DNA from: Chalciporus piperatus
Taxonomy: Eukaryota; Basidiomycota; Agaricomycetes; Boletales; Boletaceae
Reading direction: 5' to 3'
NCBI GenBank assembly: GCA_038093975.1
Contig: JBBPTG010000001.1
Location: 1,054,001 to 1,118,000 of the forward strand
Length of the DNA: 64,000 bases
Part shown: piece after piece, positions 11,038 through 23,988 of the stretch
How positions within the stretch are numbered: position 1 is the stretch's first letter
How the letters are laid out: each line of letters opens with the position of its first letter
Program-made: the position numbers and the translations under genes
Notes under the pieces: generated by a model
What the model was told of the DNA's origin: nothing
Seen by the model: only the letters and a program-made list of their open reading frames with translations
The model's database searches: none

Positions 11038-14000
11038 ATGATGGCCGACAACGACCTGTATAACCTCGAACTCCTCTCGTTAATCGCCAGAATAACGCAG
11101 GAGATATACAACTACATAGAGGTCAACGACAAAACACTCGCAGAATACGTGGTCAACCTCCACGAGAAGTCTAGCTCTCTCCAAGACTTCAAGAACAAAC
11201 TCGCCGGTGCTCTTCCAGACTCTGCCATCGAAAATATCGACCGTCTCGTCCTCAGCTTGCACCCAAAACACAAAAAGAAGTCAAAATATCTTGCTAATGA
11301 CCTCGACAACTCACAATACGATACCGATGGCTCAAAAGACATAGGGCAGCGGAAGCGTCTCTTCCCCGGCCTTGCCATGCCAGACACGGAGCTAAACAAG
11401 GATGTGTTAATGCAAGAGGTGGATGATATGATGGCGCAGTTTGAGGGCGCTGCGAAGAAGAAGCCGCAGGTTGAAGCTGTGGAGGCACAGTCGGAGTTGT
11501 CACGACGGAGGGATAGATCCAGGTCACGGTCCCCTCCTCGCCAACGGAGTCGCAGTCCAGACAGAGGCCGTTCCCATAATTCCAGAAGGGACTACAGAAG
11601 TGGTGGTAGGGAGCGGACAGCACTCGATGAGCGTCCCGTCTTGTTCAAGATTTACAATGGTCGAATATCGGGCTTGAAAGACTTCGGTGCATTTGTTCAG
11701 TTGGAGGGTATTGCCGGGCGCGCAGAGGGTAAGCTTTCCCTCCTAAGTATTGTTCATTCCACTCCATTTTTCATAGGTATGGTGCATGTCTCAAATATAC
11801 AGCAAGGCGCCCGCGCAAATTCTGCATCTGACTTACTCAGCAGATCGCAGCAGGTCAAAGTTAAAGTCATGAGCATTGCAGGAAACCGAATGAGTCTTTC
11901 CATGAAAGACGTTGACCAAGTTACTGGCCGCGACCTCACGCCCCACCTCCGCATCAAATCTGAAGCAGAGATGGAGGAGGAACGGCAACGTGCTGCGCGA
12001 GCCTCCTTGACAGGATCAAATTCGGTACCATTACGCTCTCGAGACGAAGCACCCGTACGATCCGCCAAGCGCCTTACATCGCCCGAACGTTGGGAAATCA
12101 AACAGCTCATCTCGTCTGGCGTCATTGATGCTTCGGAGTACCCTGATCTGGATGAAGATTTCAGTAACCCGGTTGTGCGTGCGGAAGTGGAGGAAGAACT
12201 TGACGTGGAAATACGTGAAGAAGAGCCAGCTTTCTTGGCTGGCCAGACCAAGCGAACTCTGGACCTTAGTCCCGTCAAGATCATCAAAGCACCCGATGGA
12301 TCCCTCAACAGGGCCGCTATTGGCGGCGCAGCACTGGCCAAAGAACGCCGAGAACTCCGGCAGCAAGAGGTTAATGAACGCGCGGACTCGGAGGCTCGTG
12401 ACTTCAACGCACCATGGTTGGATCCTATGGCAAAGGATTCCGAGAAAATGTTCGCACAAGATCTTAGAGGGAACCTCCGGGACCAGAAAGCAGGAGAGGT
12501 TCCAAAGTGGCGCGAATCGACGTTCAACAAGGCGACGACGTTTGGTGAAATCACGTCACTTAGCATCCAAGACCAACGGAAGAGCTTGCCTATTTACAAG
12601 CTTAGAGACCCCCTACTTCAAGCTATCGGTGATGTACGTCTTTTCATCTCTTTCTAAAGTGGTCAAAGTTCTGACAACTCGTTCAGCACCAGGTCCTTAT
12701 CGTTGTCGGAGATACTGGTTCCGGGAAGACGACCCAAATGGTTCAATACCTCGCCGAATCCGGGTATGCGGACAAAGGCCGCATTGGGTGTACTCAACCT
12801 CGTCGCGTTGCTGCCATGTCTGTGGCCAAACGTGTTGCGGAAGAAGTCGGTTGTCGCCTTGGGCAAGAGGTTGGCTATACCATTCGTTTCGAGGATTGCA
12901 CTAGCCCAGAGACGAAGATCAAGTACATGACAGACGGTATGCTACAGCGAGAGTCCGTCATCGACCCGCTGTGTAGTCAATACTCCGTGATCATGTTGGA
13001 CGAAGCGCACGAACGTACCATCGCCACTGATGTTTTGTTCGGGCTGCTGAAGAGTAAGTGGCTATCCTGCACTGTCGTTTCGCGTGCTGACTTGTTCTCA
13101 GAGGCTGTCAAGAAGCGACCAGATCTCAAGCTGATCGTGACTTCTGCCACATTGGATGCTGAAAAGTTCTCCAAGTACTTCTTTGGCTGTCCGATCTTCA
13201 CCATTCCTGGTCGCACATATCCTGTCGAAATCTTGTATACAAAGGAGCCCGAGAGCGATTACCTTGACGCATCCCTCATCACCGTCATGCAAATCCATCT
13301 CTCCGAACCACCGGGCGATGTCCTCCTTTTCCTGACGGGACAGGAGGAAATCGACACGTCCTGTGAGATATTGTACGAACGGATGAAGGCACTTGGGCCC
13401 AAGGTTCCTGAACTGATCATTCTTCCCATCTACTCTGCGCTACCCTCTGAAGTCCAATCACGCGTATTCGAGCCCACCCCACCTGGCGCCCGTAAGGTCG
13501 TCATCGCGACTAATGTTGCGGAAACATCCTTGACGATACCCGGCATCTACTACGTTATCGACCCAGGTTTCTCGAAGCAGAATGCCTATGACCCTCGCTT
13601 GGGCATGGACTCGTTGGTTGTTATGCCCATCTCCCAAGCCCAAGCCCGTCAGCGTTCGGGGCGTGCTGGGCGTACTGGTCCTGGAAAATGCTACCGTCTC
13701 TACACCGAAGCCGCGTACCGCAACGAAATGCTACCCACATCCATTCCCGATATCCAACGCACGAATCTCGCCCATACCATATTGCTTCTCAAGGCGATGG
13801 GTATCAACGACCTGCTCAGCTTCGATTTCATGGACCCTCCACCCGCGCAAACAATGCTCACTGCGCTTGAGGCGCTTTATGCACTCTCAGCGCTCGACGA
13901 TGAAGGATTGTTGACGCGTCTAGGACGCAAAATGGCAGACTTCCCTATGGAACCGCCCCTTGCAAAGATGGTCATCGCTTCCGTGGAACTCGGATGCTCC

Positions 14001-14779
14001 GAGGAGATCCTTTCTATCGTTGCCATGCTCTCCGTCCAAACTGTCTTCTACAGACCAAAGGAGAAGCAAGCGCAGGCCGACTCCAAGAAAGCGAAATTCC
14101 ACCAGCCAGAGGGTGACCATCTGACGTTGCTCACGGTGTATAACGGATGGAAAGGGGCAAATTTCTCAAATCCTTGGTGCTACGAGAACTTCATTCAAGC
14201 AAGGAGCATGAGGCGAGCACAGGATATTCGCAAGCAACTTGTTGGAATCATGGATCGGTAAGATCGCTGATCAAGTGACCGCTCGATGATGCTAACTATG
14301 TTGCAGGTATAAGCATGACATTTTATCCAGCGGCAAGGATTTTAACCGCGTCCGCAAAGCAATCTGTTCTGGCTTTTTCAGGAATGCCGCAAAGAAGGAT
14401 CCGCAGGAGGGGTACAAGACTCTCGTAGAGGGCACACCCGTCTACATACATCCATCGTCAGCACTTTTCAATCGCAATCCCGAATGGTTGATCTACAACG
14501 AATTGGTACTCACAACTCGGGAGTATTGCCATAACGTGACTACCATCGAGCCCAAGTGGCTCGTCGAGGTCGCGCCTCAGTTCTTCAAGGTAGCTGATGC
14601 CAACAAAATCAGCAAACGGAAGAAGCAGGAGAAGATTGAGCCTCTGTTTAATAAATACGAAAAGGCAGACGAATGGCGGTTGTCCAAAGTCAAACGAAGT
14701 GCTCGTTCGGTGAGTCAATCATCTCAACTGCCATCAACGTTTACCAACTTTGTTCGATCAGAGCCAAACATTCGGATAA
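11038..14779 (+). CDS. PRP22: Spliceosomal DEAH-box helicase Prp22/DHX8, 1,163 aa
   Basis: Six exons (11038-11728, 11777-12633, 12687-13053, 13102-14257, 14307-14709, 14762-14779) give 1,163 codons. Prp22 releases spliced mRNA from the spliceosome and proofreads exon ligation. Visible: an RS-rich stretch near residues 160-190, an S1 RNA-binding domain from about residue 201 ([20 protein letters not shown]), Walker [11 protein letters not shown] (about 524-533), DEAH in [12 protein letters not shown] in [40 protein letters not shown], and the OB-fold ending in the typical RSSQTFG terminus. That terminus is completed by an 18-nt last coding exon. Two 48-nt introns are free of stops in frame. 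Two Mets stand at the start; the first is used here. Length is close to human DHX8. Confidence 0.96.
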
Positions 14780-15072
14780 TCATTTTCTTCGTGTTTTGGA
14801 AAGATGGTTCTCTAGTGTATGTACCGTGGATTATTACTTGCGTCCTGCGCAATGCTTGCAAATCATCTAGTCCATCTTAGTCTGCAATTCGCCCGAAAGA
14901 CTCGCATTTGATACATCCAATCCTATTCGATGACAGCGTAATCGTACACGCTGACCTTTCTAGATACAAGTCAGGCTGGTGGCCTCCTTTGCTCAAATCG
15001 TGAGAGGCCACTGGGTGACACAGGTCAGCAATCTCGTTGAAATATTTGCAAGATCAAAGTGAACAAACCTGA

Positions 15073-15640
15073 TCACCCTACGAATCTCATTGAATCGGCG
15101 TTAACATAATACTTGGCCACCTCTCCTACTCCAGCGACTGGTGCAGCGGGGTCAGGGACCAGCATGAATGTCTGAAAGAACACTCGTGGTTGTCCCTCGA
15201 CGGATCGACTTGGGGTAGTGACAGGATGCTCTGAGCTCTTCCCATGAGTGACATTCCCTGAGACGGTGACCAACAAGGAAGGGGGACGCGAGCCTGGGGC
15301 GTAGTTGAGAGCGAGTGCTGATTCAGGCGAAGAGGAGCGAACCTGGGATAGGGTGACAATCGTGCGACTGAACTTCGTGCTTAGTTCTGGGCATGTTTTG
15401 AATGAGTTTCTTGACGCCCTCTACACCTTGGCATGGGTTTCCGTTCCATGTCAATGTGGAGGTGGCACGGTAGAACTTTGGCAAGTCATCTACTCGTGTC
15501 GGCGAGTCGTAGGTGGAGTAGTACAGACGAGTGAATTGATCTGCGGCCCTCGTCGAAATATCTATGCTGGTCCACGGTTAGGCAGCAACACCGATTGTGT
15601 TAACCTGAACGTACTCGTCGCGGGTGAACGCTGTGGTCAT
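15073..15640 (-). CDS. NTF2-like mRNA export cofactor (Nxt1/p15 type), 156 aa
   Basis: Three exons (15640-15615, 15566-15343, 15293-15073) give 156 codons. The protein is a single NTF2 fold: AADQFTRLYYSTYDSPTRVD, LPKFYRATSTLTWNGNP, and the closing strands LLVTVSGNVTHG and FFQTFMLVPDP, then KYYVNADSMRFVG. The spacing and these strings match fungal p15/Nxt1, which pairs with the Mex67/NXF1 receptor in mRNA export at the nuclear pore. A Ran-binding NTF2 proper is the alternative, less likely because of the loop between the last strands. It converges on PRP22 (294 bp) and is divergent from ISC1 (157 bp). Confidence 0.88.
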
Positions 15641-15797
15641 CGTCACTGTCGGACCCATTCAGCTCGGGCAAATTCCTGTACAAAGACAGTCACGTGGTAT
15701 CCGGGTCGTTAAGTATCATAGCCGACCAATGGTAGCGTGTCTTGCCAGCTGTCCATTGTGGAGCGGGGGACAGCATTGAACGTTGCCTCCGACCACC

Positions 15798-17331
15798 ATG
15801 GAAGAAATACGCGTTGCCAGTCTTAACTGCTGGTGAACTACTATCCACACGGCGTCCTTTCCTCTGCTAACTCTCTCTATCCAGGGGCTTGAAATATGTC
15901 TCAAAAGATCGGCACGAACGCGTTGCTGCCATTGCTAATGCGTTCTCCAGGTCCGACTACGACATCATCGCCCTCCAGGAAATTTGGGTCGAGGCAGATT
16001 ATAACCAAGTCCGGGACAAAGTCTCCCATCGCTTACGCTACACCAAGCTCTTCCACAGGTATGTTCTCAAGAGTACCTGTGCCTTCCTCCTCCTTTGATG
16101 TATCTCGGCTCTCAGCGGTGCACTAGGTGCTGGTCTGGCCATCTTCACCAAGTGGCCGATCATCGGCACGAGCGTCACCCCTTACTCTCTCAACGGCGAG
16201 CCGACGGATGTGACTGGGGGAGATTGGTATGTGGGCAAGGCTGCAGCCAGTGTCATCATACTCCATCCCACTCTTGGGGAAGTTCAGATTTTTGATACCC
16301 ATGTAAGCCCATACGATTTGTGTCGACAGAGTAGCATTTACCATATTGTTTCAGTTCCATGCCAGAGGTGGTGATGATGGCCCAGAGTTTAACAGAACCC
16401 ACCGTTTGGTCAATGCCTGGGAGTTTGCCAAAGTCACTAGGCAAGCCGCTGAACTCGGCCGTTATGTTATCGCTGTAGGATTTTGTCTTCCCCCGACGGC
16501 CATTTGCTGATTTAATTTTAGATTGGTGATTTCAATAGCATCCCTAACAGCCTTGCCATGAATATCGTCCGCAGTCACGCTGGTTTGACCGATGCGTGGG
16601 CAATTTCTCACTCCCATATTCCCCCACCAAGTGGGATGATCTCCCCGAATGAGGGTGTGGAGAGATATGGCGTAACGGCTGACTCCCCTTTAAACTCTTA
16701 TCGCGATTCTGGTCCTTCTGGGAACGCAACAGTGCGAATGTACCAAGGCAAGCGCCTTGACTACATTCTTTTCCGTCAGCCCGACCGTATCCGGGACCAC
16801 TCAGACGCCCCTCGATTGACCTGCCGAGATTCCCAGGTCATTTTCACCGACGCTATCCCAGGAAACGTCTGTTCCTATTCAGACCATTTTGGAGTGGAAG
16901 CCACTCTCATTATCGCTACGCCCGGAGCTTCAGAAGATGCCAGCGCAGGGCTCAAGGACTCCGAGTCCCCTTGGGCTGATACCCCTTCCGAGTTGGCGCC
17001 AGGAACGATCTCCCAGTTCCTGGGCGCCCTCGAAACTTCATACCGCATGTCCAAGGAACGCTCTCGTCGCGAATTGACCGTCTTTACGCTCAGTCTATTG
17101 CTGCTCGCTGGCCTCATCATTGGCTCTGCTTTTATTCCATTACCCTGGATCAACCCCATATTCGTCATCTTCACCATATTCATCGCATGGGTGGCTACCA
17201 CCATGCTGTACAAAGGTTTCATCTTCGGAAATTGGGAACGGAAGGCTTTGCAGAGTGTTGCTGAGGAATTAGAAATTTACAAGAGGAGGTTGACAATCGA
17301 CGCTGCTCAGGACGGGACCGCGAGATGGTAA
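15798..17331 (+). CDS. ISC1: Inositol phosphosphingolipid phospholipase C (Isc1/neutral sphingomyelinase), 441 aa
   Basis: Five exons (15798-15832, 15885-16058, 16116-16302, 16355-16474, 16522-17331) give 441 codons. The enzyme removes the head group of complex sphingolipids to give ceramide. Endonuclease/exonuclease/phosphatase-fold landmarks are present: MEEIRVASLNCWGL at the start, the metal-binding Glu in IIALQEIW, QIFDTHFHA, the D-x-N of IGDFNSIPNS, RLDYILFR, and the catalytic Asp-His in CSYSDHFGVEA. Two adjacent hydrophobic helices near residues 359-404 form the C-terminal membrane anchor seen in Isc1. Length matches the family. It converges on the alpha/beta hydrolase gene across 164 bp. 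Confidence 0.94.
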
Positions 17332-17495
17332 AGATATGTATCGGACTATATACCGAGTGTCGTGTATTATAATGGACGTTGTCTCCAATGCATTGAAGCG
17401 AAGTACTGTAGATTACATGGATCAAAACTTTCATGGAACTCTCGTAGGAAACGAAGTTGGAAAGAAGATCGCATACTGGTAGACAAAGGTATACA

Positions 17496-19911
17496 CTACG
17501 TTTTTACCTGGGCTTGCCGCATACCGCAGTTTTTTGGGGATAAAGACCATTGTTCCACAAATGAGCTTATGCTCGAGTAACTGTTCGTCTTGCGTATTCT
17601 TGGTGTCGAGGGGACCGCAGAGGTGAGAGAGAAAGTGGACCCAGAACGAAGAGCAGCAAAGCGAGTGCTGTTGTTCAATGGTGGTGCATCAGCAAGGAGA
17701 ACGGAAAGCGTCGATTTTATGCGGCGGAGACCCGACGTGGAATACGCTGACACTGGCTTGGTGGACTCCACCTCTCCGTCTGTGTCACTGGCATCAGCCT
17801 CTGAAGGACCATCTGGGGGACGTGTCTGACCCCAGCTGGGGAGGTTCTGATCCGTAATGAAGTCATCGCGTTTCATTTGCACCTCCACGTCACGTCTCCC
17901 AGACGAGGTCTCGACACCATCTCCGCGAACCACGCGCACGTTGTCGTTGTCTATGTCGTTCTCAAGGCGCGCTTCGCAAATGTTGTCGAGAATCTTTGGC
18001 GAGGACGCTTGCAGCTCCGGAAGCCGGCGGCGAACAAATTCTCGACAAGAACTAAAGGCCTCGCTAGTCGAGCCTAGAAAGGGAAAGGCCTGGAAGACGT
18101 GCACCTGGGAGAGCCAGATGAAGAGAGATAATACGGGAAGAGCCAAGCCACCTACTGCATCCTCATATGTCTCGTGTTGGACATGGATCCCAGCCAGCGA
18201 AGCTTTGTGCGATAGGAGCATTATCTCATCCCGTAAAACTTCTGCCTCCCCACACTGGATAAGTAACGGTGGGAGGCCTTCGAATCTACCGAACAGTGGA
18301 CTGGCATATGGGTGCGTTAGGTACTCCTCGAGCCCGTCGCCGAGATACATCACGACGGGGTGCAAATGCGCGGTAGGCCCAGGTCTTGGAACTATGTCAT
18401 AGGCAGCATTGGTGTCCCAGGATGGGCAACTCAAGGTAAGGTCTATTGTATAGTGAGTCAGTGTAATTGAGGGTACGGGCGTGCAATACTCACCAACCCA
18501 AGGAGAAAACAAGATTCCACCCCCGGGTAATGGATAAGCGTTATCTCGGAGGTAAAATAACAAAGCCAGACATAACCCGCCCCCAGCACTATCACCAGCC
18601 ACTACGATATTTTCAGGAGGAACATGGAGATCCTCCGTGAGGCGAAGGTAGGCGCTGACTACATCATGTAAAGGTCCTGGGAAACAAGTTTCTGGGGCAA
18701 GCCGATAGTCAATTGCTAATTGACATTAGTCGAGATGTGGTCCTATTTTACAGCAAGGGTCACGAACCAAAAACACGCGTATCGGTGTACTTTGACATCG
18801 AGATAGTTATCATCCTCTGGGCAGCGGCGCTGGAGGAATAGTAAGCGCCTAGCAATGCGATCAGCTGTATTTCTCAGGGGTAGAGATAGAGCCCACCGCC
18901 ATGAATGTAAAGGATAACTCTAGAGTGCCGTTTTCTAGATGGCAGTGCATCTCCACTAAGGGTGTCCTCCAAGACAGAACGTTCGTAAGCCGAATTATGC
19001 GTTGATTTGTAGTCCGACTGTAATGTCTGCCACAGCTTCTTCCCGATAACCCATTCGCCAGAAAGTTCTCGCATTCCGGATTCTTGTGCGTCCAGGGCTG
19101 CCAATATTCCGCGAAGTTTCCGTTTCCGGACACGGAACGTGACAGGGGTGACCAGGGCATCAGCAGGAAGGGGTACCAATCCCGCAAGGTCCATCATCAT
19201 CCGAACCATCGCCTGCATGGATTTTCAGCGATGGTGGTAGTTCATAATAAATCCACCTACAATGTCCGCCAACGACGAGTGCCTAGAAACATCTCTCATC
19301 ATGCTACTGATGATTGTCATCTCAATACCCCAAGTTCTCCGACGTGGACCCCAAATGTGGTGAACCAGAACGTCCCGAGCAAGTGCTGATGCTAAGGGGT
19401 AATCAGGAATTTGGAACATCCATACTTGTGGTGCAAACCGACCTTTGTTAACAGCAAAGACAGGATATCTCCATGCATCCCAGAGGCCAATCGAAATTTG
19501 ATGTTGCGACTTGAGTGATCGGTCTATGCGAGCAGAGGGAGGGAAGACACCTGGATTGTCGTAATCGCGCAGCAAGTTGGTGATTGATTTACGCTGAGAT
19601 GATGCTATAGGGGTGGAGTTGACACTGCTGGAGAAAAGCCATAGAGAGTCACGCAGCATTGTTGGTGTTGGACGTGAAGGGTCAAATAATGCTGATGAGT
19701 GCTCGAGAGTAGTCTGGGTCGTCACAATAAGGTGGGGGTACGCATATAATGAGGAAATGAGCGGAGTCTCCATGGATTTTTCAACTTGGGCTTGGAACGG
19801 ATGAATACAACTTGCCTTTTTCGGATATGTTTTTTCAAATATGACATCAACGTGCTGACCTGGATCCGCGCGCTTAATCCGTTCAACCAGCTGTCCTCTC
19901 ACGCCTACCAT
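17496..19911 (-). CDS. HSL-type alpha/beta hydrolase (lipase/esterase), 721 aa
   Basis: Six exons (19911-19261, 19212-18897, 18848-18768, 18715-18494, 18442-18156, 18104-17496) give 721 codons. Fold landmarks: oxyanion-hole HGGAYY (from about residue 321), nucleophile Ser392 in GDSAGGG, acid in GEAEVLRDE, and His in DAVHVFQAFP, in the spacing of the hormone-sensitive-lipase family. A 300-residue N-terminal region (TNLLRDYDNPG; FAPQVWMFQIPDYPLASAL; PLPADALVTPVTFRVRKR) and a disordered Ser-rich tail flank it. Substrate is unknown; lipid esters are likely. The start is uncertain: the ATG at 19911 opens abruptly, and the MetAP2 stop lies only 91 bp upstream, so the amino end looks short. The last intron (18105-18155, 51 nt) can be read through without a stop. 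Confidence 0.83.
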
Positions 19912-20002
19912 TGTATGTACCAAGTTGCCCAAGCGAGACTTGAGCGAGACTCACACTTTGTCCAGAACCAATCGTTGCATTATTTCTGCTAGTACGTCTG
20001 AC

Positions 20003-21743
<1,741 letters not shown>

Positions 21744-22002
21744 GAATTATACCAAGGATTAATTGTGCCTTTGGTTGAACTGGTTTGACGTTAATATTCG
21801 ATCGCCGTGTCAGCGCTACAGCCACTGAACCCCACGTGGCTGCCAGCCGATCTCAGGAGTTCAGGCGCCCAGGAATCCTAGGCAATGTTCCGCGACGCAC
21901 CCGCAACTACGATGAAGCCGCGCCAACAGCTGTGATTATGCAACCGCGTCCAGACAAGTTCTAACGAATACAATACAATAGTGTTGTTACAAATAACAGC
22001 CC

Positions 22003-22490
<488 letters not shown>

Positions 22491-22785
22491 GGTGAGATTT
22501 GATGAGAAGTACCTTTAGCGGAAATGTAGAAAGACGAGGTTCGGGAAAGGGACGAGACTGGTGAGATGGTGGTTGTGGAACAGGATGCGAAATGACAATG
22601 CGTCGCGTGCGCCCTCCATTATATACTTGGAATCACGTGACACGTGCTCAATCAACAAACGCGTTATGGGCGCGTTTCTTTCGCTTGTCTAATAATAATC
22701 TCGGCTGTGAGTGCAATTTGGTCCTCTTCTGTTTTCCCGAGTTCACCACTTTGAATGCTATGGACGAGTCAGATTGCTCTTGATA
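22491..22785. promoter_or_regulatory. Divergent promoter, histone H4 / RIB7
   Basis: On the H4 strand a TATATAA box reads at about 22619-22625, roughly 130 bp before the H4 ATG. Upstream are two CACGTG E-boxes one base apart (22634-22639 and 22641-22646) and an ACGCGT MluI cell-cycle box at 22659-22664. ACGCGT is the MBF site that drives G1/S genes in yeasts, which fits a histone. All motifs are read directly; function is inferred. Confidence 0.6.
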
Positions 22786-23809
22786 ATGTCAAGTCATGCC
22801 TCCTCCGCCCGCGACTTTCTTCTCTCCGTACTCCCATCACAAAACGTAGACAAGTTGAACGAAGATGGGGAAAAAGTCCCTCGGGTAACGCTAACATTCG
22901 CCCAGTCGCTGGACGGCAAGATCTCCGGGAGCAACGGGAAGCAGCTTATCCTGAGCGGCCCCGTCAGCATGCTCATGACCCACTGGTACCGTATCCGCAT
23001 GCGGACGAGCTTTTCTGGCTTCTCAGCTTGAGTTCTAGGATGAGATCTATGCACGGTGCAATCCTCGTTGGCATAGGGACGGCTCTCAATGATGACCCTC
23101 AACTGAATGGTGAGCTCTTCCACCAGTTACTAATTCACGACATTGTTATTTCCTACCTTAGTTCGTTTGATTCCGGAGGAATTCAAACCACATGTCAGGT
23201 CACCACGCCCTGTCATCTTGGATGCGCATCTACGCCTTTGCACAGACTGTAAGTTGCTGAAGAATTACAGGGATGGAAAGGGCGAACAGCCCTGGGTCTT
23301 TTGCGCTTCAACTCCAGGCTCTGATGCTGAAAGGAGTGCACGCAAACGTGCTCTCGAAGTAGCTGGCGCGGTAGTATATGAAATCCAATGTGTAGATGGT
23401 AAGCCTGTATTCATCTTCCAGGAGCGTGTTTTTTTGAAATAATATGTAGGCTTTCTCTCTATCCCCAAACTTTTGCGAAAGCTATACGAACAAAACATTC
23501 GGTCGGTAATGGTCGAGGGAGGTGCAACGGTGATCGCAGCCTTCCTGCGTCAAGCATCTCAGTCACGCTGCCCTGAGGTTCCCCCTTTGGTCGATACTTT
23601 GATTATCACCGTGGCCCCTACGTTAGTGGGAGACGATGGCGTGGGGTACAGCGTTGTCTTCCCTGCAAACCAACCAAGTGTACGGGCAGTTCTCAATTCA
23701 AGTTCATCTCTACTTACAGACCAATCTATTTCATCAGCTTCCGAAGTTTACCCACGTGCGCACAGAGTTGATGGGTAAAGACACTGTTGTTGTGGGCAAA
23801 TTCGTCTAG
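22786..23809 (+). CDS. RIB7: RIB7, diaminohydroxyphosphoribosylaminopyrimidine reductase (riboflavin pathway), 269 aa
   Basis: Five exons (22786-22985, 23039-23109, 23162-23398, 23450-23679, 23738-23809) give 269 codons. Fungal Rib7 reduces 2,5-diamino-6-ribosylamino-pyrimidinone phosphate with NADPH, an early riboflavin step. Seen: VTLTFAQSLDGKISG at the start, LMTHWMRSMHGAILVGIGTA, DDPQLNVR, PRPVILDAHLRL, the MVEGGATVIAAFL nucleotide-binding segment, and LIITVAPTLVGDDGVGY. Length and order fit the stand-alone fungal reductase rather than the bacterial RibD fusion. It converges on the RhoGEF gene across 179 bp. Confidence 0.93.
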
Positions 23810-23988
23810 AGCGATTTTGCGTAGAAGCACCGCGACAGACAAAGGAACCACTCAAAAATACCGTCAACTTTGTGGGTCGTACACATGATACAGATACATT
23901 GTGGGTGACAATAACCGAGCAGAACACTTCCTGGAACAACAGCAAAGACGAGGATATAATACACTTCCGTGAAACAAAGAACAAGTAC

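Noticed and set aside
11754..12566. 270-codon open frame on the reverse strand inside PRP22
   Set aside because: It is antisense to well-conserved Prp22 coding sequence, is Ser/Arg-rich low complexity, and has no family motif.
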